A stretch of 64,000 nt of DNA from Cyanophora paradoxa (Eukaryota; Glaucocystophyceae; Cyanophorales; Cyanophoraceae), in the NCBI GenBank assembly GCA_004431415.1, contig QPMI01000040.1, positions 62,001-126,000 on the forward strand. Direction: 5' to 3'. The notes beneath the pieces are model-generated. The model had not been told where the DNA came from, searched no databases, and worked only from the letters and a program-made list of their open reading frames with translations. The stretch's first letter is position 1. Each line of letters starts with the position of its first letter. A program made the translations under genes and the position numbers. Of this stretch, positions 47,077-59,051 are shown piece by piece.

Positions 47077-49320
47077 GGGGGCGCGCGCGGACCGAACTGT
47101 AGCGGTATCTTGCATCGGTCGTGTAGGTACCGGTAGAAGAATCATACGTAGGAACGGGTAAGGTAGAACGTGAATTCAAAAGTATTGATGATGAAATGGA
47201 AATTTTCTCTTGACACTCGAAGGAAAAAGGCCCCGGCGCGATCCGAGCCCGGGGCGGGCGGGCGTAGTGAACATAGTGCCAAAATGTCGCCCCGGAAACA
47301 GCGTTTTCAGAAGGATCGGAAGGGAGCGCGCCCGGGCAGGCCTGACGGGCGGTCCCGGGGCGGACCTTCTCCGCGAGATCTAGAGCTGCTTGCGCTGCAG
47401 CTGGGCCCGCGGCCGTCCGCGCGCGCGCGCGGAGATCTAGAACATGTATCCCTGTCCGTCGCCTTTAAAGATTTCGAATTCAGCGGTACGGGTGCGCATG
47501 CGCATGTACATGTCTCGCGCGCCGCGGCCGGCGCGCATGGGCGCGCGCCAATTCGTCTTTTTTTCCCCGGTCGTCCCCCCTGCGCTTCTCCCCCCCCGTT
47601 CATTCCCCCCGAATTGTTAGCCACCGGTGGCTAACTTGCGATCGAAGGGTACAGGGTTCGGCCTCCTGAAATTGATCTCATAGAAGAACGAGCTCTCTGT
47701 CTCTCTCGATCTGGCGCGCTCTACGCAGTCTAGGCGCCACTAATGGCGAGCTGCGGGGTCTACGAATGAGGGGACGGGCCGGAGGCGAGGCGGAGGGTGG
47801 CGGCGGAGGGCGCCGCCGGCGGCGGCTCCAAGGCTCGGTCAGGGCCGCCGCGAGACCCTCTCACGGGACGGCGCCCCGCGCCGCCCACCAGCAGCGACGC
47901 CCGCAGCGCAGGCTCCAGCGGGGCCGGCGGCGGCGCTAGGGCGAGGTCGAGGAGGGCGGGGACTCGCCGGGGAGGGCGCCGGCTAGGGCGGCAGGCCGGC
48001 GGCCTCGAGCTCCAGGCGGCGCTGCTCCTTCGAGAGCGCCGACGAGGCTGGACGCCGCCGAGCCGAGCCCGGCACCCTGCTCCGGGCGGCGTGGCGGGAG
48101 AGGAGGGCCGCGAGGGGCCGCGCGACGCCGCTGCCGGCCGAGCTGCAGGGGACGCTGCAGCGGCGGAGGGCGGCGACACGCCAGGCTCCGGAAGGCGCTG
48201 CTGCAGACTCTGAGAGGAAAGCGAAGAATCGCGATTAGATGGCGTTCACGGACTCGTAGCCAGAGCAGCGTACCGTGCTGCGCCGGGGTGTAGCTGCGCC
48301 GCCTGGGCGCGGTCGGTTGGAGGATCTGCCCGCAACTGCCGTAACTGCCGTAACTGCCGCCATGCCGTAACTGCCGTAACTGCCGCCAGCGCCGCGCGTC
48401 CGATCGCTTCCGCGTGAGCCACCGCTGCGCGCTTTGGAGTGAGGCGGGCGCGCTAAGCGGCCGGGCCTTGACGACGCACGGAATTCAGGTAGCTATAGCG
48501 CGCGTCGGGCGACGGGCTGCGAAAGTTGCGTGGCACCGGCGCCGCTGGGCCGCAGTGGGCGCCCGCTCCGGAGGGCGCCGCCATCGCCGTCGCTGCTGAC
48601 CCGCACCGGCGGCAACATCGCCGCGCCTCGATTGCCGCTGCCCACCGGCACCGATTCAAGCAGGAATGGACAGCTGCGGTCTTCGGCCCACGCTTCCCGC
48701 GCTGCCGATCCATTCTTGATGCGAGACCCCGAGCCCGAAAAGCTGCGCTGGCATCTTGATTCTGGACCGATCTGTGGGGCTTCAGCGTGATAGAAAGCGG
48801 GTCTCTCAGCGTTCGCACCGGATGCGCGGCTGCTTGCCGACTCCTGGACATCTTGCGGCCATCGCTTCCAGCCATTGCCGTTGCTTCCGCCGCCTGGCTG
48901 TGCGGCGCGGGCCGTCTGGCTGTCCGCCCGCTCGCTTTGGAGCGAGATCTTGTCATCTTGCCCGCTGTGCAGCCCGGGGTACAGCCCGCTGTGCAGGCTC
49001 CTTCTGATCACGGCTTCAGCGATGCTTCTCTGCGATTTGGTACGCTCGCGTTCCTTCTCACTCGGCTCCTGTACCGCTCTGATCGCCGAGGCTCGCAGAG
49101 CTCGCTTCGCCTCGCGCGCGGCGCCGGCACATGTTCAACCGAAACACGCGCGCGCGAGCGGGGCCTCGCGCCCGTCGGATCGCACACCATCGCCCTCGCT
49201 TGCGACTCTGCCGCATCATCGGAGAGCCCGCGGTGCCCGCGCCCGCCGAGCTCGAGGCCCGTCGACCCGTCGCGGCGCCGGCGCCGGCGGCGCGGTGCGG
49301 GAGGAGGGCGCGCGGTGCGG
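47077..49320 (+). repeat. Array spacer, copy 5
   Basis: Essentially identical to copy 1, with the palindrome at 47616-47635. One G is missing near 47777 and one C near 48688. Confidence 0.9.
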
Positions 49321-52300
49321 CCGCATCTGGTCCGCCCCCTCTCCCTCCCTATCTCTTTCTCTTCTCACCGACGGAGGGGCAGCCGGGACCTGGACCTCTC
49401 GGCGCTGATCGAGGACGACAACGGGATGGAGCTGCTCGTGGCCGGCCAGATCGTCCGCCTCGACCTCTCCATCCGCCAGGCCCGTCTTCCCCGCTTCTCC
49501 GCTTCTCCGGTTCTGAGAGGGGCGGCGCCGGGGTACGTGCAGGTGTACGAGCAGGTCTGGCGGCGCTCGCTGGGGGGCGACCAGGCCGGTGACGGCCCGC
49601 CCATGGTCGTCACCTACCGCCTCCAGGCGCGCCTCTCGGCCTCTCCCCTCCATTCCTTCGCCCGCTGAGGGCGCGGGCAGGGCCTGGACGGTGAGGCTAC
49701 AGAGCCGATCGTGGACGCGCTGGAGGACACGGCGGGGCCGGAGCGGGACCCCGAGGAGGAGTTCGCCGCCGCCGCCGTCATGGCCCCCTCCGGCGGCCTC
49801 GACGCCCTCCTCGCCCAGGCACGCGCACCCCTCTCCCCCTTCTGAGCCCAGCTCAGCTGATCTGAACTCATCTGAGCTTAGATCCGGTCCTTCCGGACGC
49901 TGGACGTGAACGCCGACCTCGTCGCTCTCGTCCTGCGCCTCGCCCGCCACTGCGCCCTCCTCGCCGCCAACCGCGCCCGCGTGCGCCCCGCCCCGCCGGC
50001 CCTCCCCCTCCCCCGCGCCGCCTCAGACGCCTCAGATGCTGGCGCTGGGCGGGGTACGCGTGCTCCTCGACGTGCTCCGCCTGGCCTTCGCGGACGAGCG
50101 CCACGCCGACGAGGTCCGGCGCGGCCGCGGCCCAGAGGCGACCCGGCCCCGTCTGATCTCCGGCGCCTCCGTCCCGCTCCGCAGGCCGAGGCGCTGCTGC
50201 TGACGCTGGAGAGCCTGGTGGAGGCGGCGACGGCGGCGGCGGTGGCGCCGGACGCGGCGGCGGCGGCCTCGGGCGGCGACCGCGAGCGCCTCAGCGACGC
50301 GGCGGTCGTCTCCCAGCTCCGCATGTTCCTCGAGAAGGCCCGCCCGCCCGCCCTCCGTGCTCGTTCTCGGCGCCGGCTGACGGCGGCGGCCGGCAGCTCA
50401 CGAGCCCGCTGGTCAAAACGCACCGCCGCGTCGCCACGACCATGACCCGCGTCCTGCAGGCGCGCCCCGCCCGCCCCGCCCCGCCCCGCCCCCGCCCCCT
50501 CCCGCCCCGCCTCTCACGGCGCCCGCCGCGCAGTTCCTGACGTACGGGCGGGCGCCGGCGATGGAGCTGATCGCCGACTACTTCGCGCCGCACCTCGACT
50601 GGGAGGCGCTCGCGGGGCCGCTCCGCTCCGACGCGCAGGCGCGCCTCCTCGTCGAATGCGCCGTCAAATTCGCGGACGCCATCCGGGTACCCCCCGCCCG
50701 CCCCCTCCCCCCTTTTCTTCGCCGCGGCTCACGGCCCCGCGCCGCGCCGCGCCGCAGGACGACGCGAACGGGCAGCGGCTGAAGGACCTGATCCTGGCGC
50801 GCGGCGTCCCCGGCCGCGCCGCCGCCTTCCTCGCCGCCACCGTACCCCCCCGCAAGTTCACGGAGGGCGACGCCGAGTGGGCGGCGGCGCTGGCGTCGCC
50901 GGCGCTGCCCTCGGCGCTGCTGCTCCTCACGGGCCTCTGCCGCGGGCATCCGGCCACGCAGCGCGTCCTCCTCGAGACGAACGTCCTGCCGCTATGCCAC
51001 TTCCTCGAGCAGGTGCGCGGGCGCGCGCCGGGGCCCGCGCCGCGCCGCGCCGGCCGCTGAGGGGCCGGCCGCCGCCGCAGATCACGCAGGGCGGGAGCAA
51101 GGTGGGGATCCAGGCGGAGAACCTGCTGGAGGCGGCGGCCGGCGGGGAGGGCGGGGCGAGGCGGACGCTGGCGTGCGCGAGGCGGTGCGGGCTCTGCGGG
51201 ACGCGACGCGGCGCGAGAAGCGCAAACTCGCCCTCGCCAAGCGCGAGAAGCTCCTCGCCGACCTCGGCATGCGCCTTGACGCCGGCGGCGAGTCCGGCGC
51301 CGGCGGCGGCGGCGGCGGCGAGGCCGGCGATGCGGCGGCGCCCGAGGCGGGCCCCTCGGGCGCCGGCGGGGGCGGGCGCATCGTGGCGAGCCGGGTCCCG
51401 GGGGCGCTGGCGGGGCCGGCGGCCTGGAGGCCATCGACGCGGCGGAGGAGGCCGGCCGGGTGCGCTGCATGGTCTGCCGCGAGGGGTACGCCTACAAGCC
51501 CCGCGAGCCGATGGGCGCCTACGTCTACCTCCGCCGCGTGCCCGTCGGGGAGGCGCCCCCGCGGGCGCCGGGGTGGCGCCGGGGAGCCCCGTGGGGGCGG
51601 GCGGGGCGGCTCGGGGCCGGGCGAGGCCGGCGTGGCCAGCTCGTCGCACTTCAACACGATCCACTTCGCCTGCCACCGCGACGCCACCCGCGCCGAGCGC
51701 TCGCTCAAGGCCCGCCCCGCCCGCCCCGCCCCGCCCCGCCCCGCCCCGCCCCGCCCCGCCCGGCGCCGTTCTGACGCGGCGGGGCAGGTCCCCGCGAGGA
51801 ATGGGACGGGGCGACGCTGCGGAACAACCAGACGCGCTGCAACAACCTGTACCCCTCGCCGGCCCGCTCGTCCCCGCGGACGCCTACGCGCAGGCGACGG
51901 ACCGCTTCTGGCAGCAGGCGGCGGCCGCGCTGGGGCGGCTCGAGTGCGGCGCGCCGGCGGCGCGCCTGCGGCTCGCCCTTCACGACGCGCGCCTCCTCCT
52001 CGCCCGCCTCGCCCACCGCGAGGCCTTCGCCGGCGAGGGCGAGACGCTGCGGGGGACGCGCGAGTCGAACCTCTGCCTCCTGCCCCACATCCTCTACGCC
52101 GCCGCCGCCGCCCTCGACGCCGCCGGCCCCGCCACCCGCGCCGCCCTCGCCGCCGCCCTCGCCGCCTTTGCCCAGTCCGGCCCCGCCGCCGCCGTCTCCG
52201 CTGCCGCCGGCGCCGGCATCGCCTCGCCCGGCGGCGGCGGCGGCGCGGCGGGCGCCACGGCGGGCGCCGAGGCGATCGCTGCGGACTTCGGCGCGGATGG

Positions 52301-52899
52301 CGGCGCGCACCTCGCGCTCGTCGCCGCCGTCCTCCTCCTCCCCCCGCCGAGTGGCGCGCCCGCCGCCTCGCCCTCCTCCGCCGCGCCCTCGCCGCCGGCG
52401 CCCGCCACGGGCCCCGCTACGGCGCCCGCCCGCCTCCGCCTCCTCCTCCTCCTCCTCCTCCTCCCGCGCCGCCCCGCCCTCCCCCGGCCCCTCTTCCTCC
52501 TCCGCCCCCGCCGCGCCCGCGGCGGACTGGGGCGTGGCGGCGTCCGCCGCCTTCTTCGGTCTGGCGTGCCTCGTCCGGCGCGAGTTCGGGGCCCCGGCGG
52601 GGAGCGAGGCGGCCGGCGACGGCGACGCGGTGGCGGCGCTGTGCGAGCGCGTGCGCGCCGACGAGCGGCCCGTCCTCGCCTCCTCGCGCCGCATCGCCGA
52701 GGCCTACGCCGCCGCCTGCGCCGCCGCCGCCCCGCCCGCCGGCCCGCCGCCCTCCTCGCCGCCCTCTTCCCCGGTCCGCCCCGCCCCCTCCAGATCGCTC
52801 GCCGGCGCGCTGACGCTCGCTCGCGCAGAGGCGGCGGAGGAGGCGGCGGCGGAGGGCGGCCTGGAGGCCCTCGTCGAGCGCGCCGCCGGCGACCGCTGA
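49321..52899 (+). pseudogene. Array unit 6: full-length UBR4 3' copy, diverged allele type
   Basis: Near-identical to unit 5, with the same set of mostly synonymous differences from unit 1 (about 50413-52078). It carries only four Cs at the frame-deciding run after the hemiRING intron (51788-51792 region), like unit 1 and unlike units 5 and 7. Confidence 0.8.
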
Positions 52900-55144
52900 G
52901 GGGCGCGCGCGGACCGAACTGTAGCGGTATCTTGCATCGGTCGTGTAGGTACCGGTAGAAGAATCATACGTAGGAACGGGTAAGGTAGAACGTGAATTCA
53001 AAAGTATTGATGATGAAATGGAAATTTTCTCTTGACACTCGAAGGAAAAAGGCCCCGGCGCGATCCGAGCCCGGGGCGGGCGGGCGTAGTGAACATAGTG
53101 CCAAAATGTCGCCCCGGAAACAGCGTTTTCAGAAGGATCGGAAGGGAGCGCGCCCGGGCAGGCCTGACGGGCGGTCCCGGGGCGGACCTTCTCCGCGAGA
53201 TCTAGAGCTGCTTGCGCTGCAGCTGGGCCCGCGGCCGTCCGCGCGCGCGCGCGGAGATCTAGAACATGTATCCCTGTCCGTCGCCTTTAAAGATTTCGAA
53301 TTCAGCGGTACGGGTGCGCATGCGCATGTACATGTCTCGCGCGCCGCGGCCGGCGCGCATGGGCGCGCGCCAATTCGTCTTTTTTTCCCCGGTCGTCCCC
53401 CCTGCGCTTCTCCCCCCCGTTCATTCCCCCCGAATTGTTAGCCACCGGTGGCTAACTTGCGATCGAAGGGTACAGGGTTCGGCCTCCTGAAATTGATCTC
53501 ATAGAAGAACGAGCTCTCTGTCTCTCTCGATCTGGCGCGCTCTACGCAGTCTAGGCGCCACTAATGGCGAGCTGCGGGGTCTACGAATGAGGGGACGGGG
53601 CCGGAGGCGAGGCGGAGGGTGGCGGCGGAGGGCGCCGCCGGCGGCGGCTCCAAGGCTCGGTCAGGGCCGCCGCGAGACCCTCTCACGGGACGGCGCCCCG
53701 CGCCGCCCACCAGCAGCGACGCCCGCAGCGCAGGCTCCAGCGGGGCCGGCGGCGGCGCTAGGGCGAGGTCGAGGAGGGCGGGGACTCGCCGGGGAGGGCG
53801 CCGGCTAGGGCGGCAGGCCGGCGGCCTCGAGCTCCAGGCGGCGCTGCTCCTTCGAGAGCGCCGACGAGGCTGGACGCCGCCGAGCCGAGCCCGGCACCCT
53901 GCTCCGGGCGGCGTGGCGGGAGAGGAGGGCCGCGAGGGGCCGCGCGACGCCGCTGCCGGCCGAGCTGCAGGGGACGCTGCAGCGGCGGAGGGCGGCGACA
54001 CGCCAGGCTCCGGAAGGCGCTGCTGCAGACTCTGAGAGGAAAGCGAAGAATCGCGATTAGATGGCGTTCACGGACTCGTAGCCAGAGCAGCGTACCGTGC
54101 TGCGCCGGGGTGTAGCTGCGCCGCCTGGGCGCGGTCGGTTGGAGGATCTGCCCGCAACTGCCGTAACTGCCGTAACTGCCGCCATGCCGTAACTGCCGTA
54201 ACTGCCGCCAGCGCCGCGCGTCCGATCGCTTCCGCGTGAGCCACCGCTGCGCGCTTTGGAGTGAGGCGGGCGCGCTAAGCGGCCGGGCCTTGACGACGCA
54301 CGGAATTCAGGTAGCTATAGCGCGCGTCGGGCGACGGGCTGCGAAAGTTGCGTGGCACCGGCGCCGCTGGGCCGCAGTGGGCGCCCGCTCCGGAGGGCGC
54401 CGCCATCGCCGTCGCTGCTGACCCGCACCGGCGGCAACATCGCCGCGCCTCGATTGCCGCTGCCCACCGGCACCGATTCAAGCAGGAATGGACAGCTGCG
54501 GTCTTCGGCCCCACGCTTCCCGCGCTGCCGATCCATTCTTGATGCGAGACCCCGAGCCCGAAAAGCTGCGCTGGCATCTTGATTCTGGACCGATCTGTGG
54601 GGCTTCAGCGTGATAGAAAGCGGGTCTCTCAGCGTTCGCACCGGATGCGCGGCTGCTTGCCGACTCCTGGACATCTTGCGGCCATCGCTTCCAGCCATTG
54701 CCGTTGCTTCCGCCGCCTGGCTGTGCGGCGCGGGCCGTCTGGCTGTCCGCCCGCTCGCTTTGGAGCGAGATCTTGTCATCTTGCCCGCTGTGCAGCCCGG
54801 GGTACAGCCCGCTGTGCAGGCTCCTTCTGATCACGGCTTCAGCGATGCTTCTCTGCGATTTGGTACGCTCGCGTTCCTTCTCACTCGGCTCCTGTACCGC
54901 TCTGATCGCCGAGGCTCGCAGAGCTCGCTTCGCCTCGCGCGCGGCGCCGGCACATGTTCAACCGAAACACGCGCGCGCGAGCGGGGGCCTCGCGCCCGTC
55001 GGATCGCACACCATCGCCCTCGCTTGCGACTCTGCCGCATCATCGGAGAGCCCGCGGTGCCCGCGCCCGCCGAGCTCGAGGCCCGTCGACCCGTCGCGGC
55101 GCCGGCGCCGGCGGCGCGGTGCGGGAGGAGGGCGCGCGGTGCGG
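52900..55144 (+). repeat. Array spacer, copy 6
   Basis: Same content as copy 1; palindrome at 53437-53456. It leads into unit 7 at 55145. Confidence 0.9.
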
Positions 55145-58100
55145 CCGCATCTGGTCCGCCCCTCTCCCTCCCTATCTCTTTCTCTTCTCACCGACGGAGG
55201 GGCAGCCGGGACCTGGACCTCTCGGCGCTGATCGAGGACGACAACGGGATGGAGCTGCTCGTGGCCGGCCAGATCGTCCGCCTCGACCTCTCCATCCGCC
55301 AGGCCCGTCTTCCCCGCTTCTCCGCTTCTCCGGTTCTGAGAGGGGCGGCGCCGGGGTACGTGCAGGTGTACGAGCAGGTCTGGCGGCGCTCGCTGGGGGG
55401 CGACCAGGCCGGTGACGGCCCGCCCATGGTCGTCACCTACCGCCTCCAGGCGCGCCTCTCGGCCTCTCCCTCCATTCCTTCGCCCGCTGAGGGCGCGGGC
55501 AGGGCCTGGACGGTGAGGCTACAGAGCCGATCGTGGACGCGCTGGAGGACACGGCGGGGCCGGAGCGGGACCCCGAGGAGGAGTTCGCCGCCGCCGCCGT
55601 CATGGCCCCTCCGGCGGCCTCGACGCCCTCCTCGCCCAGGCACGCGCACCCCTCTCCCCTTCTGAGCCCAGCTCAGCTGATCTGAACTCATCTGAGCTTA
55701 GATCCGGTCCTTCCGGACGCTGGACGTGAACGCCGACCTCGTCGCTCTCGTCCTGCGCCTCGCCGCCACTGCGCCCTCCTCGCCGCCAACCGCGCCCGCG
55801 TGCGCCCCGCCCGCCGGCCCTCCCCTCCCCGCGCCGCCTCAGACGCCTCAGATGCTGGCGCTGGGCGGGGTACGCGTGCTCCTCGACGTGCTCCGCCTGG
55901 CCTTCGCGGACGAGCGCCACGCCGACGAGGTCCGGCGCGGCCGCGGCCCAGAGGCGACCCGGCCCCGTCTGATCTCCGGCGCCTCCGTCCCGCTCCGCAG
56001 GCCGAGGCGCTGCTGCTGACGCTGGAGAGCCTGGTGGAGGCGGCGACGGCGGCGGCGGTGGCGCCGGACGCGGCGGCGGCGGCCTCGGGCGGCGACCGCG
56101 AGCGCCTCAGCGACGCGGCGGTCGTCTCCCAGCTCCGCATGTTCCTCGAGAAGGCCCGCCCGCCCGCCCTCCGTGCTCGTTCTCGGCGCCGGCTGACGGC
56201 GGCGGCCGGCAGCTCACGAGCCCGCTGGTCAAAACGCACCGCCGCGTCGCCACGACCATGACCCGCGTCCTGCAGGCGCGCCCCGCCCGCCCCGCCCCGC
56301 CCCGCCCCGCCCCTCCCGCCCGCCTCTCACGGCGCCCGCCGCGCAGTTCCTGACGTACGGGCGGGCGCCGGCGATGGAGCTGATCGCCGACTACTTCGCG
56401 CCGCACCTCGACTGGGAGGCGCTCGCGGGGCCGCTCCGCTCCGACGCGCAGGCGCGCCTCCTCGTCGAATGCGCCGTCAAATTCGCGGACGCCATCCGGG
56501 TACCCCCGCCCGCCCCTCCCCCTTTTCTTCGCCGCGGCTCACGGCCCCGCGCCGCGCCGCGCCGCAGGACGACGCGAACGGGCAGCGGCTGAAGGACCTG
56601 ATCCTGGCGCGCGGCGTCCCCGGCCGCGCCGCCGCCTTCCTCGCCGCCACCGTACCCCCCCGCAAGTTCACGGAGGGCGACGCCGAGTGGGCGGCGGCGC
56701 TGGCGTCGCCGGCGCTGCCCTCGGCGCTGCTGCTCCTCACGGGCCTCTGCCGCGGGCATCCGGCACGCAGCGCGTCCTCCTCGAGACGAACGTCCTGCCG
56801 CTATGCCACTTCCTCGAGCAGGTGCGCGGGGCGCGCGCCGGGCCCGCGCCGCGCCGCGCCGGCCGCTGAGGGGCCGGCCGCCGCCGCAGATCACGCAGGG
56901 CGGGAGCAAGGTGGGGATCCAGGCGGAGAACCTGCTGGAGGCGGCGGCCGGCGGGGAGGGCGGGGGCGAGGCGGACGCTGGCGTGCGCGAGGCGGTGCGG
57001 GCTCTGCGGGACGCGACGCGGCGCGAGAAGCGCAAACTCGCCCTCGCCAAGCGCGAGAAGCTCCTCGCCGACCTCGGCATGCGCCTTGACGCCGGCGGCG
57101 AGTCCGGCGCCGGCGGCGGCGGCGGCGGCGAGGCCGGCGATGCGGCGGCGCCCGAGGCGGGCCCTCGGGCGCCGGCGGGGGCGGGCGCATCGTGGCGAGC
57201 CGGGTCCGGGGGCGCTGGCGGGGGCCGGCGGCCTGGAGGCCATCGACGCGGCGGAGGAGGCCGGCCGGGTGCGCTGCATGGTCTGCCGCGAGGGGTACGC
57301 CTACAAGCCCGCGAGCCGATGGGCGCCTACGTCTACCTCCGCCGCGTGCCCGTCGGGGAGGCGCCCCGCGGGCGCCGGGGTGGCGCCGGGGAGCCCCGTG
57401 GGGGCGGGCGGGGCGGCTCGGGGCCGGGCGAGGCCGGCGTGGCCAGCTCGTCGCACTTCAACACGATCCACTTCGCCTGCCACCGCGACGCCACCCGCGC
57501 CGAGCGCTCGCTCAAGGCCCGCCCGCCGCCCGCCCCGCCCGCCCCGCCCGCCCCGCCCCGCCCCGGCGCCGTTCTGACGCGGCGGGGCAGGTCCCCCGCG
57601 AGGAATGGGACGGGCGACGCTGCGGAACAACCAGACGCGCTGCAACAACCTGTACCCCCTCGCCGGCCCGCTCGTCCCGCGGACGCCTACGCGCAGGCGA
57701 CGGACCGCTTCTGGCAGCAGGCGGCGGCCGCGCTGGGGCGGCTCGAGTGCGGCGCGCCGGCGGCGCGCCTGCGGCTCGCCCTTCACGACGCGCGCCTCCT
57801 CCTCGCCCGCCTCGCCCACCGCGAGGCCTTCGCCGGCGAGGGCGAGACGCTGCGGGGGACGCGCGAGTCGAACCTCTGCCTCCTGCCCCACATCCTCTAC
57901 GCCGCCGCCGCCGCCTCGACGCCGCCGGCCCCGCCACCCGCGCCGCCCTCGCCGCCGCCCTCGCCGCCTTTGCCCAGTCCGGCCCCGCCGCCGCCGTCTC
58001 CGCTGCCGCCGGCGCCGGCATCGCCTCGCCCGGCGGCGGCGGCGGCGCGGCGGGCGCCACGGCGGGCGCCGAGGCGATCGCTGCGGACTTCGGCGCGGAT

Positions 58101-58702
58101 GGCGGCGCGCACCTCGCGCTCGTCGCCGCCGTCCTCCTCCTCCCCCCGCCGAGTGGCGCGCCCGCCGCCTCGCCCTCCTCCGCCGCGCCCTCGCCGCCGG
58201 CGCCCGCCACGGGCCCGCTACGGCGCCCCGCCCGCCTCCGCCTCCTCCTCCTCCTCCTCCTCCTCCCGCGCCGCCCCGCCCTCCCCGGCCCCTCTTCCTC
58301 CTCCGCCCCCGCCGCGCCCGCGGCGGACTGGGGCGTGGCGGCGTCCGCCGCTTCTTCGGTCTGGCGTGCCTCGTCCGGCGCGAGTTCGGGGCCCGGCGGG
58401 GAGCGAGGCGGCCGGCGACGGCGACGCGGTGGCGGCGCTGTGCGAGCGCGTGCGCGCCGACGAGCGGCCCGTCCTCGCCTCCTCGCGCCGCATCGCCGAG
58501 GCCTACGCCGCCGCCTGCGCCGCCGCCGCCCCGCCCGCCGGCCCCGCCGCCCTCCTCGCCGCCCTCTTCCCCGGTGCGCCCCGTCCCCTCCAGATCGCTC
58601 GCCGCGCGCCGCTCTTCTGACGCTCGTGCAGAGGCGGCGGAGGAGGCGGCGGCGGAGGGCGGCCTGGAGGCCCTCGTCGAGCGCGCCGCCGGCGACCGCT
58701 GA
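55145..58702 (+). pseudogene. Array unit 7: full-length UBR4 3' copy with diverged 3' end
   Basis: Like units 5 and 6 in the diverged 1.7-kb stretch, but with several extra homopolymer losses (for example near 55470, 55605, 55764, 56764, 57310 and 58351). From about 58570 the last intron and the 3' flank differ from all other units by substitutions and small indels, while the final exon (EAAEEAAAEGGLEALVERAA and stop) is kept. This unit ends next to the foreign repeat gene rather than the usual spacer. Confidence 0.8.
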
Positions 58703-58835
58703 GCGGCGCGCGCTATCCGAACTGTAGATCTAGAGATATCTCGCAACTGACGTGTAGGTAGAAGAATCATACGTAGGAACTGCTCAGGAACCGTGAATTG
58801 AATCAAATTGAGTTTCCGCTGAGTTGCCTTCGCAG

Positions 58836-58871
<36 letters not shown>

Positions 58872-59051
58872 TTTTCATTACGTGTGCAATTGATAGATTC
58901 GATTGAAAAAGAGAAACCACTGCATGCGACCTACGCAAATGCCTAAGCTTACAAAACTAGCTCCACTAAATAATAATACACGCTTCTCCAGCGAAATGAG
59001 GCCGGGGCCATTCCAAGCACTGGCCACGGCCCCACTAGTCAAGCTCCATAA
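58703..59051. other. Diverged UBR4 3' flank and AT-richer intergenic sequence
   Basis: The first 100 bases align with the start of the normal spacer (shared gtagaagaatcatacgtagg) but with many differences. Beyond about 58800 the sequence is unrelated to the spacer. It includes a 36-C run at 58836-58871 and then an AT-rich stretch, very unlike the rest of the window. It lies between the convergent ends of UBR4 copy 7 and the minus-strand repeat gene, so it should hold 3' UTRs. Confidence 0.7.
58836..58871 (+). repeat. Homopolymer C tract (36 C)
   Basis: Uninterrupted C run at the point where similarity to the array ends and the AT-rich flank begins. It may mark a rearrangement point or simply an unstable homopolymer. 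Confidence 0.9.

Noticed and set aside
58836-58871. Poly-C run as telomeric or poly(A)-type signal
   Set aside because: It is a homopolymer, not a telomere repeat, and is not at a contig end; no poly(A)-derived insertion is seen.
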